Shown one piece after another: positions 10,045 through 17,015 of a DNA stretch of 20,496 nt (position 1 is its first letter; the number at the start of each line of letters is the position of its first letter). The stretch spans positions 1 to 20,496 of the IMG/VR virus record IMGVR_UViG_3300009502_000244; one strand, given 5' to 3'. The notes under the pieces are model-generated. The model saw nothing but the letters and a program-made list of their open reading frames with translations, was not told where the DNA came from and made no database searches. Source of the stretch: a virus. A program made the position numbers and the translations under genes.

Positions 10045-10314
10045 TTACTTAACCTCCTCTATGTCAGATTGTTTTACTTCTTCTGGAATGGTAATAGTAC
10101 TTACTATTTCATCAATACATTTACCAATAAATTCTTCTGGAAATACACCCCTAAATTCAAGTGTTTTATAAAGATAATCCAATCGTTTATAGAATGATTC
10201 TCCTTGCTGTTTTTGTAGTTGCTCAATTAGAAATTTATTCTGCTGCTGTAGTTGTCCTGCAACATTCTTTAATTCCTCATGTGACAACTCTTTCTTCTCT
10301 TTATTCTCTCCCAT
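10045..10314 (-). CDS. Small coiled-coil hypothetical protein (89 aa)
   Basis: The 89-residue frame has an ATG start (10312-10314) and TAA stop, and ends one base before the TTG start of the next gene. It is Lys/Glu/Gln rich; ELKNVAGQLQQQNKFLIEQL is a predicted coiled coil, followed by a second helical part around residues 42-75. Its last codons carry the AGAGGAGG box used by the next gene, so the two are coupled. A scaffold or chaperone-like small head protein is possible from its position, but nothing in the sequence proves this. Confidence 0.7.
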   Translation of the reverse strand: MGENKEKKELSHEELKNVAGQLQQQNKFLIEQLQKQQGESFYKRLDYLYKTLEFRGVFPEEFIGKCIDEIVSTITIPEEVKQSDIEEVK

Positions 10315-10319
10315 TATAA

Positions 10320-10538
10320 TTATTTTTTAAATTTAGTCTTTTTATTTCTTAACTCTTCAATCTCTACAATACCATATTTACCTGTAACTGCAATATCCGT
10401 ACTTCCACAATCATCACAATAACATGGTGTTGGGTCTCCTATAAAATCTTCATCTGTTCCAGATGAATTTAAAATTCTCATTGACAAGCAACTTCTGCAA
10501 TACCAAATAGGTTCTTCTTCGTAATCAATTTTATTCAT
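10320..10538 (-). CDS. Zinc-ribbon protein of the virion module (72 aa)
   Basis: Two knuckles, WYCRSCLSMRI (about 12-22) and CYCDDCGSTDI (about 39-49), give a C-x2-C ... C-x2-C zinc ribbon. I recall small proteins with 'YC..CLSL' and 'YC..CGS' in crAss-like genomes near portal and terminase. The start ATG overlaps the upstream gene's end by 8 bases. A zinc ribbon of this size may bind nucleic acid or an RNA polymerase; the role is not known. Confidence 0.75.
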   Translation of the reverse strand: MNKIDYEEEPIWYCRSCLSMRILNSSGTDEDFIGDPTPCYCDDCGSTDIAVTGKYGIVEIEELRNKKTKFKK

Positions 10539-10746
10539 TAATTTTATATAGTTTATCTATAATGACATTCCCATTATATGTTGATATTAATTCTGTTGAT
10601 TGTTTTGAATTATGTACTCTAAACTCATAATCATCCATTTCGCTAAAATGTTTTAGAACATCCTTCAATTCATCTATAGTTATATCATCCACAAAGATAT
10701 CAACAGTCTTTTCTTTTGGATTTATATTAATTTGTTTTCCTACCAT
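10531..10746 (-). CDS. Small acidic hypothetical protein (71 aa)
   Basis: A complete frame with ATG start and TAA stop, three bases after the upstream gene's stop and overlapping the downstream gene by 8 bases, so clearly part of the same operon. Sequence features are KEKTVDIFVDDITIDELKDVLKHF, an alternating beta-alpha pattern, and a C-terminal hydrophobic strand. No known family is recognised. Confidence 0.7.
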   Translation of the reverse strand: MVGKQININPKEKTVDIFVDDITIDELKDVLKHFSEMDDYEFRVHNSKQSTELISTYNGNVIIDKLYKINE

Positions 10747-10749
10747 AAC

Positions 10750-11019
10750 CTAATATTCAAAGACTTCTTCTGTTGTTAATTCCCAAGCTTGTTTAAACTG
10801 TATATTCCTACCATTACCTAATGGTTCATATTCTATTCCGCGATAATACATGTGTGTATCAACTCCTACTTCTACAACTGTATAATAACCAGTAGGTGCT
10901 ATTCTTGGAGAATCTATCGTTTGTTCTAATTCTCCAGTATTCTCGTTGACCGTAACTCCTGGTCTACCAACTCTAGCTGTTAGAATTGGGTCAAAAAAAT
11001 GTAATATTGTTTTTCCCAT
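10750..11019 (-). CDS. Small virion-module protein (89 aa)
   Basis: The open frame continues upstream into the tRNA-Thr gene, but the likely start is the ATG at 11017-11019 (MGKTILHFFDPILTARVG), which lies 15 bases after the tRNA 3' end and follows an A/T-rich leader. The stop is TAG. The 89-residue product is beta-rich with HFFDPILTARVGRPGVTVNE near the N terminus and YYTVVEVGVDTHMYYRGIEY in the second half. It is the first protein gene after the tRNAs in the leftward transcript. Function unknown; position suggests a virion or head-assembly role. Confidence 0.75.
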   Translation of the reverse strand: MGKTILHFFDPILTARVGRPGVTVNENTGELEQTIDSPRIAPTGYYTVVEVGVDTHMYYRGIEYEPLGNGRNIQFKQAWELTTEEVFEY

Positions 11020-11034
11020 AATATTATTTATTTG

Positions 11035-11106
11035 AGCAAGTAGATGGAATCGAACCACCGCTATCTGATTACAAAACAGATGCACTAACCACTATACTAT
11101 ACCTGC
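11035..11106 (-). tRNA. tRNA-Thr, anticodon UGU
   Basis: The minus strand folds as a full cloverleaf: acceptor GCAGGTA with TACTTGC (7 bp, one G-T), D arm with loop AGTGGTTA, anticodon loop TTTGTAA (anticodon TGT at 11071-11073), T arm GGTGG-TTCGATT-CCATC and discriminator T. G1-C72 and C2-G71, known threonine identity pairs, are present. The pair closing the anticodon loop is T-T. No CCA is encoded. It decodes ACA, a codon favoured by AT-rich genes. Confidence 0.9.
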
Positions 11107-11109
11107 AAG

Positions 11110-11222
11110 TGAGAAGCAAGGCTAACTTCTCATGCGTTTATCATTGCGGACTCCACAATAAAAGGATTTTGTCACACAAACAAGTGTGTTGCCGGCTACG
11201 ATTACCCTAAACCTATGACCTT
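11110..11222 (-). ncRNA. Structured non-coding element between the two tRNAs (copy 1 of a repeated module)
   Basis: No reading frame fits here. On the minus strand three hairpins follow in order: CACAC-TTGTTT-GTGTG (11173-11188), ATTGTGG-AGT-CCGCAAT (11143-11159, 7 bp including one G-T) and TGAGAAG with CTTCTCA (11110-11132), the last ending 3 bases before the tRNA-Thr. The first two recur as a pair at 14124-14163. The G-T pair forms only in the minus-strand RNA, which favours transcription with the tRNAs. The function is unknown; a processing signal or small RNA is possible. The stretch 11223-11300 is very A/T rich and shows nothing clear. Confidence 0.5.
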
Positions 11223-11300
11223 TTTTATAAATTTAAAAACAATTAAAAAATGAATTAAAAGATATACTTTCACAAGTACTTAATTATGAAACAATTATAG

Positions 11301-11393
11301 CACGAGCTGCCCGATTCGAACGGACGGTGCAAGGTTGGAATTTGCAACGGAGATTTTGAAGATCCCTGGGTTAAACCGCTACCCTAAGCTCGT
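11301..11393 (-). tRNA. Suppressor tRNA with anticodon UCA (reads UGA), long variable arm
   Basis: Full cloverleaf on the minus strand: acceptor ACGAGCT with AGCTCGT (7 bp perfect), U8-A9, D stem GGGT/ACCC, anticodon stem GGGAT/ATCTC with loop CTTCAAA (anticodon TCA at 11357-11359), variable arm with 5-bp stem TGCAA/TTGCA and 9-base loop, T arm GTCCG-TTCGAAT-CGGGC, and discriminator G73. A UCA anticodon reads UGA. G73 fits Trp but also Ser and Sec. The long variable arm is a class II trait and not that of ordinary tRNA-Trp. The 7+5 acceptor/T stems and U8 argue against selenocysteine. Given the 13 in-frame TGA codons of this phage, it is the expected partner of the recoding; the amino acid is inferred as Trp from protein context. 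Confidence 0.88.
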
Positions 11394-11398
11394 ATGTT

Positions 11399-11423
11399 AT
11401 CGTTGATTAACTGGCTCAACGAT
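11399..11423 (-). other. Hairpin just upstream of the UCA tRNA
   Basis: ATCGTTGA pairs with TCAACGAT (8 bp perfect, 9-base loop). It ends 6 bases before the tRNA 5' end and lacks a T-run, so a tRNA-processing or attenuation hairpin is more likely than a terminator. A second small hairpin CTACC-ATT-GGTAG lies at about 11444-11456. Confidence 0.5.
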
Positions 11424-11464
11424 AAAAGCCTTTGGACATTTTACTACCAATGGTAGAGAATCAA

Positions 11465-11665
11465 CTATTTATTCAATCCAGTAGAACTATAAGTCATGTT
11501 TAATCCGTTCTGATTAACGATTAAATCATCACTAAACATTACTACTCTTGGATTATCACTAAAACATTCTGTAATATTAAATGTCTTTCTTAGAGAACAT
11601 TCGGTTTGTAGTTTCTCTCCCCAATTCGGATTATCTTTTTTACTCTGATAACAATTCTTTCTCAT
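11465..11665 (-). CDS. Small hypothetical protein (66 aa)
   Basis: The frame could extend to a TTG at 11687, but that codon lies inside the promoter's -7 box; the ATG at 11663-11665 (MRKNCYQSKKDNPNWGEK) is the sensible start, about 20 bases after the box. The stop is TAG. The product holds three Cys (5, 24 and 34) and a single TGG Trp. It is the first gene of a leftward transcript that continues into the tRNAs and virion genes. No family is recognised. Confidence 0.65.
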   Translation of the reverse strand: MRKNCYQSKKDNPNWGEKLQTECSLRKTFNITECFSDNPRVVMFSDDLIVNQNGLNMTYSSTGLNK

Positions 11666-11686
11666 ATGTTTATTTTTAAATCCTGA

Positions 11687-11718
11687 CAAAGATAATACAA
11701 GTTATTGGATTACACAAA
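11687..11718 (-). promoter_or_regulatory. Bacteroidota-type promoter for small gene, tRNAs and virion operon
   Basis: Minus strand: -33 TTTG (11715-11718), 20-base spacer, -7 TATCTTTG (11687-11694), matching the Bacteroidota primary sigma consensus TTTG-N19-21-TAnnTTTG. It lies between groEL and the 66-residue gene, so the downstream unit has its own promoter. Confidence 0.75.
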
Positions 11719-11742
11719 TATTCTATTAAAGTTTAACAATCA

Positions 11743-13323
<1,581 letters not shown>

Positions 13324-13479
13324 TTATTTACTTTTATGATTAAACACTGCTATTAACTTATCTCCATCAAATACTTCATACATCCTAATTATCAAATCAC
13401 TTTCATAATTATTTATAAACTTAAAGAAACTACGATAATCATGAAAGCACATTATTCCATCTATTTTGTCGAAATCCAT
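13324..13479 (-). CDS. Small hypothetical protein upstream of groEL (51 aa)
   Basis: Short frame from ATG 13477-13479 to TAA 13324-13326, one base after the preceding gene's stop and abutting the GTG start of groEL with no gap, which points to translational coupling. The translation starts MDFDKIDGIMCFHDYRSFFK and ends FDGDKLIAVFNHKSK. It is too small to assign; it could serve only as a coupling peptide for groEL. Confidence 0.65.
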   Translation of the reverse strand: MDFDKIDGIMCFHDYRSFFKFINNYESDLIIRMYEVFDGDKLIAVFNHKSK

Positions 13480-13480
13480 G

Positions 13481-13762
13481 TTATTGCACTGGTTTATAAA
13501 TATTGTATGGACTCTTTAGCCAATATGTTGCAGACTTACCAAAACTACTAGCTCCATTAGGTTCGCTAACTATACCAGTTATATCATAACACTTACCATC
13601 TAATCTTGTTAATACGTGATCTCCATCGTATATACACTCAGCCTCTGGAAATACCTCTTTTAGAATTAGGTAGAAGTGATAACAACTACCTTCAGTATAA
13701 ACTTGTTGAGACCCTATAAATGAATCTCTAATTGTTGAAATAAATTTCTCTACATCTATCAT
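13481..13762 (-). CDS. Hypothetical protein (93 aa), first gene of the groEL operon
   Basis: The frame can be extended to a TTG at 13784, but that codon overlaps the -7 box; the ATG at 13760-13762 (MIDVEKFISTI) is chosen because it lies about 22 bases after the box in an A/T leader. The 93-residue product has GSCYHFYLILKEVFPEAECIY and DGDHVLTRLDGKCYDITG. The Cys-Tyr-His-Phe and D.DHV parts with 'DGK.YDITG' resemble small phage proteins of papain-like or transglutaminase-like appearance, with Cys and His, but a full triad is not evident. Function unknown. It precedes the 51-residue gene and groEL. Confidence 0.75.
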   Translation of the reverse strand: MIDVEKFISTIRDSFIGSQQVYTEGSCYHFYLILKEVFPEAECIYDGDHVLTRLDGKCYDITGIVSEPNGASSFGKSATYWLKSPYNIYKPVQ

Positions 13763-13783
13763 ATTTATTATTTTAAATCTTGA

Positions 13784-13815
13784 CAAAATTACAATTAATT
13801 ATTCAATCTACCAAA
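13784..13815 (-). promoter_or_regulatory. Bacteroidota-type promoter of the groEL operon
   Basis: Minus strand: -33 TTTG (13812-13815), 20-base spacer, -7 TAATTTTG (13784-13791). The -33 box continues as TTTGGTAGATTGAA, identical over 14 bases to the promoter at 15868-15899, so the two units may share a regulator or be a duplicated promoter. Confidence 0.8.
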
Positions 13816-13844
13816 TATTTATCAAAACTTTAACTTCTTTTAAT

Positions 13845-13877
13845 AAAAAAGCCATGACTAAATTAATAATCATGGCT
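13845..13877 (-). terminator. Rho-independent terminator
   Basis: Minus strand: AGCCATGA pairs with TCATGGCT (8 bp perfect, 12-base loop) followed by six T (13845-13850). It ends the leftward transcript from the HExxH gene and the following non-coding RNA, just before the groEL promoter. Confidence 0.85.
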
Positions 13878-14193
13878 AGAAACACTTTTGTGTCGGACAA
13901 GGAATACTATTCCAAGAGATGTAAAATGAGTCATAAACAGTTCTTGTGGTATGTAATATGACTACTGTTATTTGCTCAGAACAAATGACTTAGACTTGAA
14001 CGGAGACTTTACTTTATTGTAGATAATGGCAGCAAGGCTCAACATACCTCGAAGTTCTTTTATATTAATGTGGAGAGAAACTGACTCCAGTCCGTGAATT
14101 ATACCATTATCTATTTATTTACGATTGCGGACACCACAATCCTTTAGCACTTTTTACCAGTGCCTTTTGTTTTCTTTGTAGGTTTTGATTTCA
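13878..14193 (-). ncRNA. Structured non-coding stretch, includes copy 2 of the two-hairpin module
   Basis: There is no gene in these roughly 315 bases. On the minus strand, reading leftward: GCACT-GGTAAAA-AGTGC (14147-14163), ATTGTGG-TGT-CCGCAAT (14124-14140), ACTG-GAGT-CAGT, ATTTG-N7-CAAAT, a larger loop closed by AGTCATA/TATGACT, GGAAT-AGT-ATTCC and ACAC-AAAA-GTGT, then the terminator. The first two hairpins repeat the module at 11143-11188. Such hairpin density between a gene and a strong terminator suggests a stable 3' RNA or processed small RNA. No tRNA T-arm is found. Confidence 0.45.
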
Positions 14194-15057
14194 CTATGTT
14201 ATATTATTATTTAAGAAATTGTCTGGGAGTTGATCTGATTGATTGTTTTTAGCAACATTATTAAGTAATCATAAGGCGTCTTTATTACTATAATGCTCTA
14301 AGAATCTTTTACCACCAGATGACTTCATACTTTTAATCATATCTAGATGTTTTTGTTCTATTGGTTTATTTAAAACATCAATTCCTTTCTGATATAATTC
14401 ATATCTTAAAGTATTCATGTCGGATTTGTTTTCTTCTTTCCATGAATCATGCATGTCTTTATTTTTAAAATCTGGAAGCAGCCTATTGTTTAATTCATTA
14501 GAATCTTTTTCGTTTAATGCATTACCATCAGTATCAGTTTCTTTATGTCCATATTCATGGACTTCTATAGATGATATTGGCACGTTAAGTTTCTTTGCTT
14601 CTTTTGTATCTACGACTATATTTCCAGGAAAGTTAGACCCACTAAATCCTTCAGTATATGGAATATTATGAATATCATTATATACCTGTTTGTCTCAAGA
14701 TGGTGTTCCACTTTGATAAACAGTATTTGTTTTTTTAACCCTGTTTAGTCTATTTTTAATCTCATCATTAACGTTCGTATATCCACTGCTAGATAATCTG
14801 TCTTTATATATAGGTGATTCTATGTATTTTTCTGTAAACTCTTTTGGCCCTAATTGTTTCTCAACGGTTCTAGTAGTGTATTTATCTGGAACAAAACTAA
14901 AATTATCTGGAGATGGTTGCATCATTATTGGTTTTCCACCATTTCCAAAAGCATTATAACTCTCCCTTATCCCATCCAAATCCCTTATACCATTCTGTAT
15001 ATGTAATCTCATTACATCTCTCTTATCTCTCATAGAGAGATCATTTCAATTACCCAT
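14194..15057 (-). CDS. Putative zinc metallopeptidase with HExxH motif (287 aa, three TGA codons read as Trp)
   Basis: The protein is whole only if TGA at 15046, 14695 and 14269 (first bases) is read as Trp. The ATG (15055-15057) overlaps the upstream stop as TAATG. The N terminus, MGN-W-NDLSMRDKRDVMRLH..NGIRDLDGIRESYN, is a short helical motif I recall at the start of several crAss-like virion proteins. Residues about 155-175 read VPISSIEVHEYGHKE; HEYGH is a zincin HExxH zinc site, preceded by a beta strand (NIVVDTKEAK), the usual order in minimal metallopeptidases. The third zinc ligand is not obvious; ERFLEHYSNKD further on has E and H candidates. It could process virion proteins or the host wall; this is inference. 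Stop is TAG. Confidence 0.65.
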
Positions 15058-15287
15058 TATTCTAAGTTATTCTTGGGTTTATATTCCTTTAATCTATCCT
15101 CAAAGATAGACTTTTTATTCTTCTCATATATCTCATTTAATGCATCAATGATAAATGGTACATTATAGTTATTTATAATGGCAATTCTTCTAACAATAGA
15201 TAAGTCTATACCATATTCTTTAGCTAAATCTTTAAGCTTATTTTGCTTTGTTGGATTGTATCCATTAGCAGCTTTGTCTAGTCCCAT
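15057..15287 (-). CDS. Small basic hypothetical protein (76 aa)
   Basis: ATG 15285-15287; the gene overlaps the upstream gene by 23 bases and shares its stop with the next start (TAATG). The protein is helical; AKEYGIDLSIVRRIAIINNY looks like a small helix-turn-helix or ubiquitin-associated-like three-helix unit, followed by DALNEIYEKNKKSIFEDRLKEY, a charged helix. No family is assigned. Its place between two virion-type genes suggests a virion or assembly protein. Confidence 0.7.
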   Translation of the reverse strand: MGLDKAANGYNPTKQNKLKDLAKEYGIDLSIVRRIAIINNYNVPFIIDALNEIYEKNKKSIFEDRLKEYKPKNNLE

Positions 15288-15450
15288 AACAATTTATAAT
15301 TGAAGCACGTTCTTTAATCCAATCATTATATCCATCAACAGTAGACTTAATTGACTCTCGCTCCCTGTCATGAGCTTCTTTCTCAAACTTAATTCGCAAC
15401 TTAGCATTATACTTTTCTAAATTATCTAAAAACTCTTTATTCTTCGTCAT
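15265..15450 (-). CDS. Small charged hypothetical protein (61 aa), first gene after the structured leader
   Basis: ATG at 15448-15450 is preceded by AAAGG seven bases upstream. The 61-residue product is highly charged and helical (LDNLEKYNAKLRIKFEKEAHDRERESIK), a likely coiled coil, ending with two Cys (53 and 61). It overlaps the next gene by 23 bases. It heads the leftward operon that includes the HExxH protein. No family recognised. Confidence 0.65.
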   Translation of the reverse strand: MTKNKEFLDNLEKYNAKLRIKFEKEAHDRERESIKSTVDGYNDWIKERASIINCYGTRQSC

Positions 15451-15867
15451 GATATACCTTTATGAATACGTCACGAATAACCTCGTGCGTTGATAACTAA
15501 TTAGTTATTGTTGTTTATGTTTTAAATTAATAGATATAAGAGGTCCTAACCAAGTTAATGATTAAGACCAGTCGTTACCTCAGGCGATATAAACCTTAAA
15601 CTTTAATAAGATGCGTCTACCATTATTTGGAAATGGATTACCCCTAGGAGCCTTTTGTCCTCAACCCATATTAATTGCTGGGTGGCTCAATCTTATCTAT
15701 ATTAAGGCAGTTTGCGTCAGTGTAGGAGAAACCTCTGTGAATGTTTTTAAATGCGCACATACAATCCTACGTCTATTCCATAGTTTATAATGCCTCTTTC
15801 TCATTATATATATGGAAGTTCTACTTGCAAATCCAGTAGCTGACTAGTTTAATATTTTAAACTTGTA
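15451..15867 (-). ncRNA. Long structured 5' leader of the leftward operon
   Basis: About 400 bases lie between the promoter at 15868-15899 and the first ATG, with no gene. Paired parts include GTAGGA (15722-15727) with TCCTAC (15765-15770), and a multi-arm element closed by ATAAGAT (15606-15612) with ATCTTAT (15690-15696); inside it GAGCC/GGCTC, ACCCA/TGGGT (nested on one arm) and CCATT-N7-AATGG (second arm). It may be a leader regulator, a separate small RNA, or a protective 5' structure. No known riboswitch class or tRNA was recognised. Confidence 0.5.
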
Positions 15868-15899
15868 CAAAGGTAAACAAAGTTTTTCAATCTACCAAA
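15868..15899 (-). promoter_or_regulatory. Bacteroidota-type promoter of the leftward late operon
   Basis: Minus strand: -33 TTTG (15896-15899), 20-base spacer, -7 TACCTTTG (15868-15875). Box extended as TTTGGTAGATTGAA, as at 13.8 kb. It fires leftward from the strand-switch region into the structured leader. Confidence 0.8.
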
Positions 15900-16112
15900 C
15901 TTTTTCTATATTATTTTTGGTATATCGCTATAATAATTTTTTATAGAAATTTTTTGCAAAATATTTTTGAAATTTTTCTGAATTGGTTAGAGAGTGGGAT
16001 ACCCCCATACCAACCCCCGCCCCTTGCTGCCGCAGGTGGGTGTCCCCCTGTCGGTATTCAAAACACATTGTTTTGTCTTATAATTTATTCATTTATTTAA
16101 TACATTTATTTT
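15900..16112. other. Strand-switch region with a GC-rich G-tract island
   Basis: Transcription diverges here. Bases 15900-15990 are nearly all A/T and hold two plus-strand TAnnTTTG boxes (15912-15919 and 15962-15969) without clear -33 boxes. Bases 15994-16058 form an abrupt GC-rich island: GTGGGATACCCCC and GTGGGTGTCCCCC are near repeats, and ATACC/GGTAT can close the island. The minus strand holds GGGGCGGGGG, TTGGTAT and GGGGG in sequence plus one more G5 tract, so a quadruplex is conceivable. From 16059 an AAAACA/TGTTTT hairpin and an A/T leader lead to the first rightward gene. An origin or regulatory divide is an inference. Confidence 0.5.
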
Positions 16113-16400
16113 ATGAAATCAATTTCGGAATTAATCAAAGAAAACAAGTTTACACGTTTACCTTTGGCATCTAAATTTAGCTGCAAATTTGACGGCTTTA
16201 AAGAAACTGCATCAGGTAATGGCATTTTAATGAAATTCAATGCAACCGAAGTTACAACCGCCAAAACTTACAAAGGTGTACTTTGGTTAGCAAACAATTC
16301 TATTCAAACTGAAGAATTTAACAAGGATGAAATTTTCATTATTGAAACTGAATCTGAATTAAATGCAGACGGTTATGTTGTAATCAATTTAGTTGACTAA
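16113..16400 (+). CDS. Hypothetical protein (95 aa), first rightward gene
   Basis: ATG start and TAA stop with an A/T leader, followed by a perfect terminator, so it is a single-gene unit. The product begins MKSISELIKENKFTRLPLAS and has a beta-rich centre FSCKFDGFKETASGNGILMKF and AKTYKGVLWLANNSIQ. Small beta-barrel (OB-like) nucleic-acid binding is imaginable but unproven. Codon use is richer in G/C than the genes further right, and it uses TGG. Being alone next to the GC island, it is a candidate early gene. Confidence 0.75.
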   Translation: MKSISELIKENKFTRLPLASKFSCKFDGFKETASGNGILMKFNATEVTTAKTYKGVLWLANNSIQTEEFNKDEIFIIETESELNADGYVVINLVD

Positions 16401-16406
16401 TATCTA

Positions 16407-16437
16407 ATAACTATATAGAAATATATAGTTATTTTTT
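16407..16437 (+). terminator. Rho-independent terminator
   Basis: ATAACTATATA-GAAA-TATATAGTTAT (11-bp perfect stem, GAAA tetraloop) followed by a run of T (16432-16437), seven bases after the stop of the first rightward gene. Confidence 0.9.
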
Positions 16438-16446
16438 ATATTCACA

Positions 16447-16570
16447 GTCAACAAAGGTCAAGTTTTTTAAGGTTTAATGTCAACAAAGGTTAATATGTAT
16501 CACGCATTCTTAACTATGATTATTTATCGACAAAGCGTTGTCGTATTATGATACATTCTTTGTTGACATT
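16447..16570 (+). repeat. GTCAACAAAG repeats and large inverted-repeat element (E1)
   Basis: GTCAACAAAGGT occurs directly repeated at 16447-16458 and 16479-16490, and AATGTCAACAAAG (16476-16488) is met in inverted form by CTTTGTTGACATT (16558-16570): a 13-bp closing stem. Inside, ATGTATC pairs with GATACAT (7 bp) and CGACAA-AGCG-TTGTCG forms the tip. It may be a protein-binding site (iterons/operator), a replication origin, or a structured RNA. Confidence 0.6.
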
Positions 16571-16578
16571 ATTTATTT

Positions 16579-16682
16579 ATAACTGCGTAGTTAGGCATTG
16601 CTACGTTATCATAAATGCATTGAGAGGTTGCTTTCAACCTCAACACTATGCACGATAATCAACCACCGAGGTTGGCAGTTAT
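16579..16682 (+). ncRNA. Four-way-junction element (E2)
   Basis: The closing stem ATAACTGC (16579-16586) pairs with GCAGTTAT (16675-16682). Inside sit three arms with almost no unpaired linker: GTAG/CTAC (16587-16590 with 16601-16604); a long arm made of TTATC/GATAA, TGCAT/ATGCA and GAGGTTG-CTTT-CAACCTC (16606-16658); and CAACC-ACCGA-GGTTG (16660-16674). This cloverleaf layout lacks tRNA-conserved bases. It is read as a structured RNA or DNA cruciform; function unknown. Confidence 0.6.
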
Positions 16683-16689
16683 TTTATAT

Positions 16690-16765
16690 ATCCACAATAA
16701 TACAACAAGCTATAAAAGTACTTATTAGTCCAATAAGAATTTAAGTGATTAGGAGTGTTGTGGAT
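16690..16765 (+). ncRNA. Stem-closed element (E3)
   Basis: ATCCACAA (16690-16697) pairs with TTGTGGAT (16758-16765); inside is CTTATT-AGTCC-AATAAG (16721-16737). It starts seven bases after E2 ends, so the elements are laid end to end. Confidence 0.5.
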
Positions 16766-16808
16766 TTATTTATTTTTATTCTCTGCGAAGCCTATAATAA
16801 AGTCTTTC

Positions 16809-16860
16809 TATAATTAAAGTTGATGATATTCAACCTTATTCTAAAGTAACCTTAATTATA
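16809..16860 (+). ncRNA. Stem-closed element (E4)
   Basis: TATAATTAA (16809-16817) pairs with TTAATTATA (16852-16860), with inner hairpin GTTGA/TCAAC (16819-16834). It is A/T rich, so chance pairing is easier than for E1-E3. Confidence 0.4.
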
Positions 16861-16894
16861 ATGAATTCAATTCAAAATTTATTGTTAGAGTACA

Positions 16895-16931
16895 CGCGCA
16901 CGCACTCGACTATCGTCTCGCGCGACGCGAA
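16895..16931. other. CpG-rich patch in non-coding DNA
   Basis: About ten CpG steps occur within 37 bases, made of CGCGCACGC, CTCGACTATCGTC and TCGCGCGACGCG, flanked by pure A/T DNA. CpG is otherwise rare in this window. No coding frame or known site is recognised; it may be a protein-binding or modification-sensitive site. Confidence 0.4.
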
Positions 16932-16950
16932 TTAATTATTATAACACAAT

Positions 16951-17015
16951 TAACCCCAACCTACCAAGCAATTGTTAATCAAATACTTATGTATAAGTGG
17001 TTAGTGTTGGGGTTA
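16951..17015 (+). ncRNA. Stem-closed element (E5)
   Basis: TAACCCCAAC (16951-16960) pairs with GTTGGGGTTA (17006-17015), a 10-bp perfect and G/C-bearing stem. Inside is ACTTA-TGTA-TAAGT. The loop has no coding frame. Confidence 0.55.

Noticed and set aside
9965-10171. 68-residue plus-strand ORF
   Set aside because: Antisense to two overlapping, well-coupled leftward genes.
11301-11393. Selenocysteine tRNA
   Set aside because: It has U8 and a 7-bp acceptor stem, and TGA is used many times in ordinary structural genes with no SECIS-type need.
15983-16174. 63-residue plus-strand ORF over the GC-rich island
   Set aside because: It runs through the island and into the start of the next gene in another frame, with no sensible protein character.
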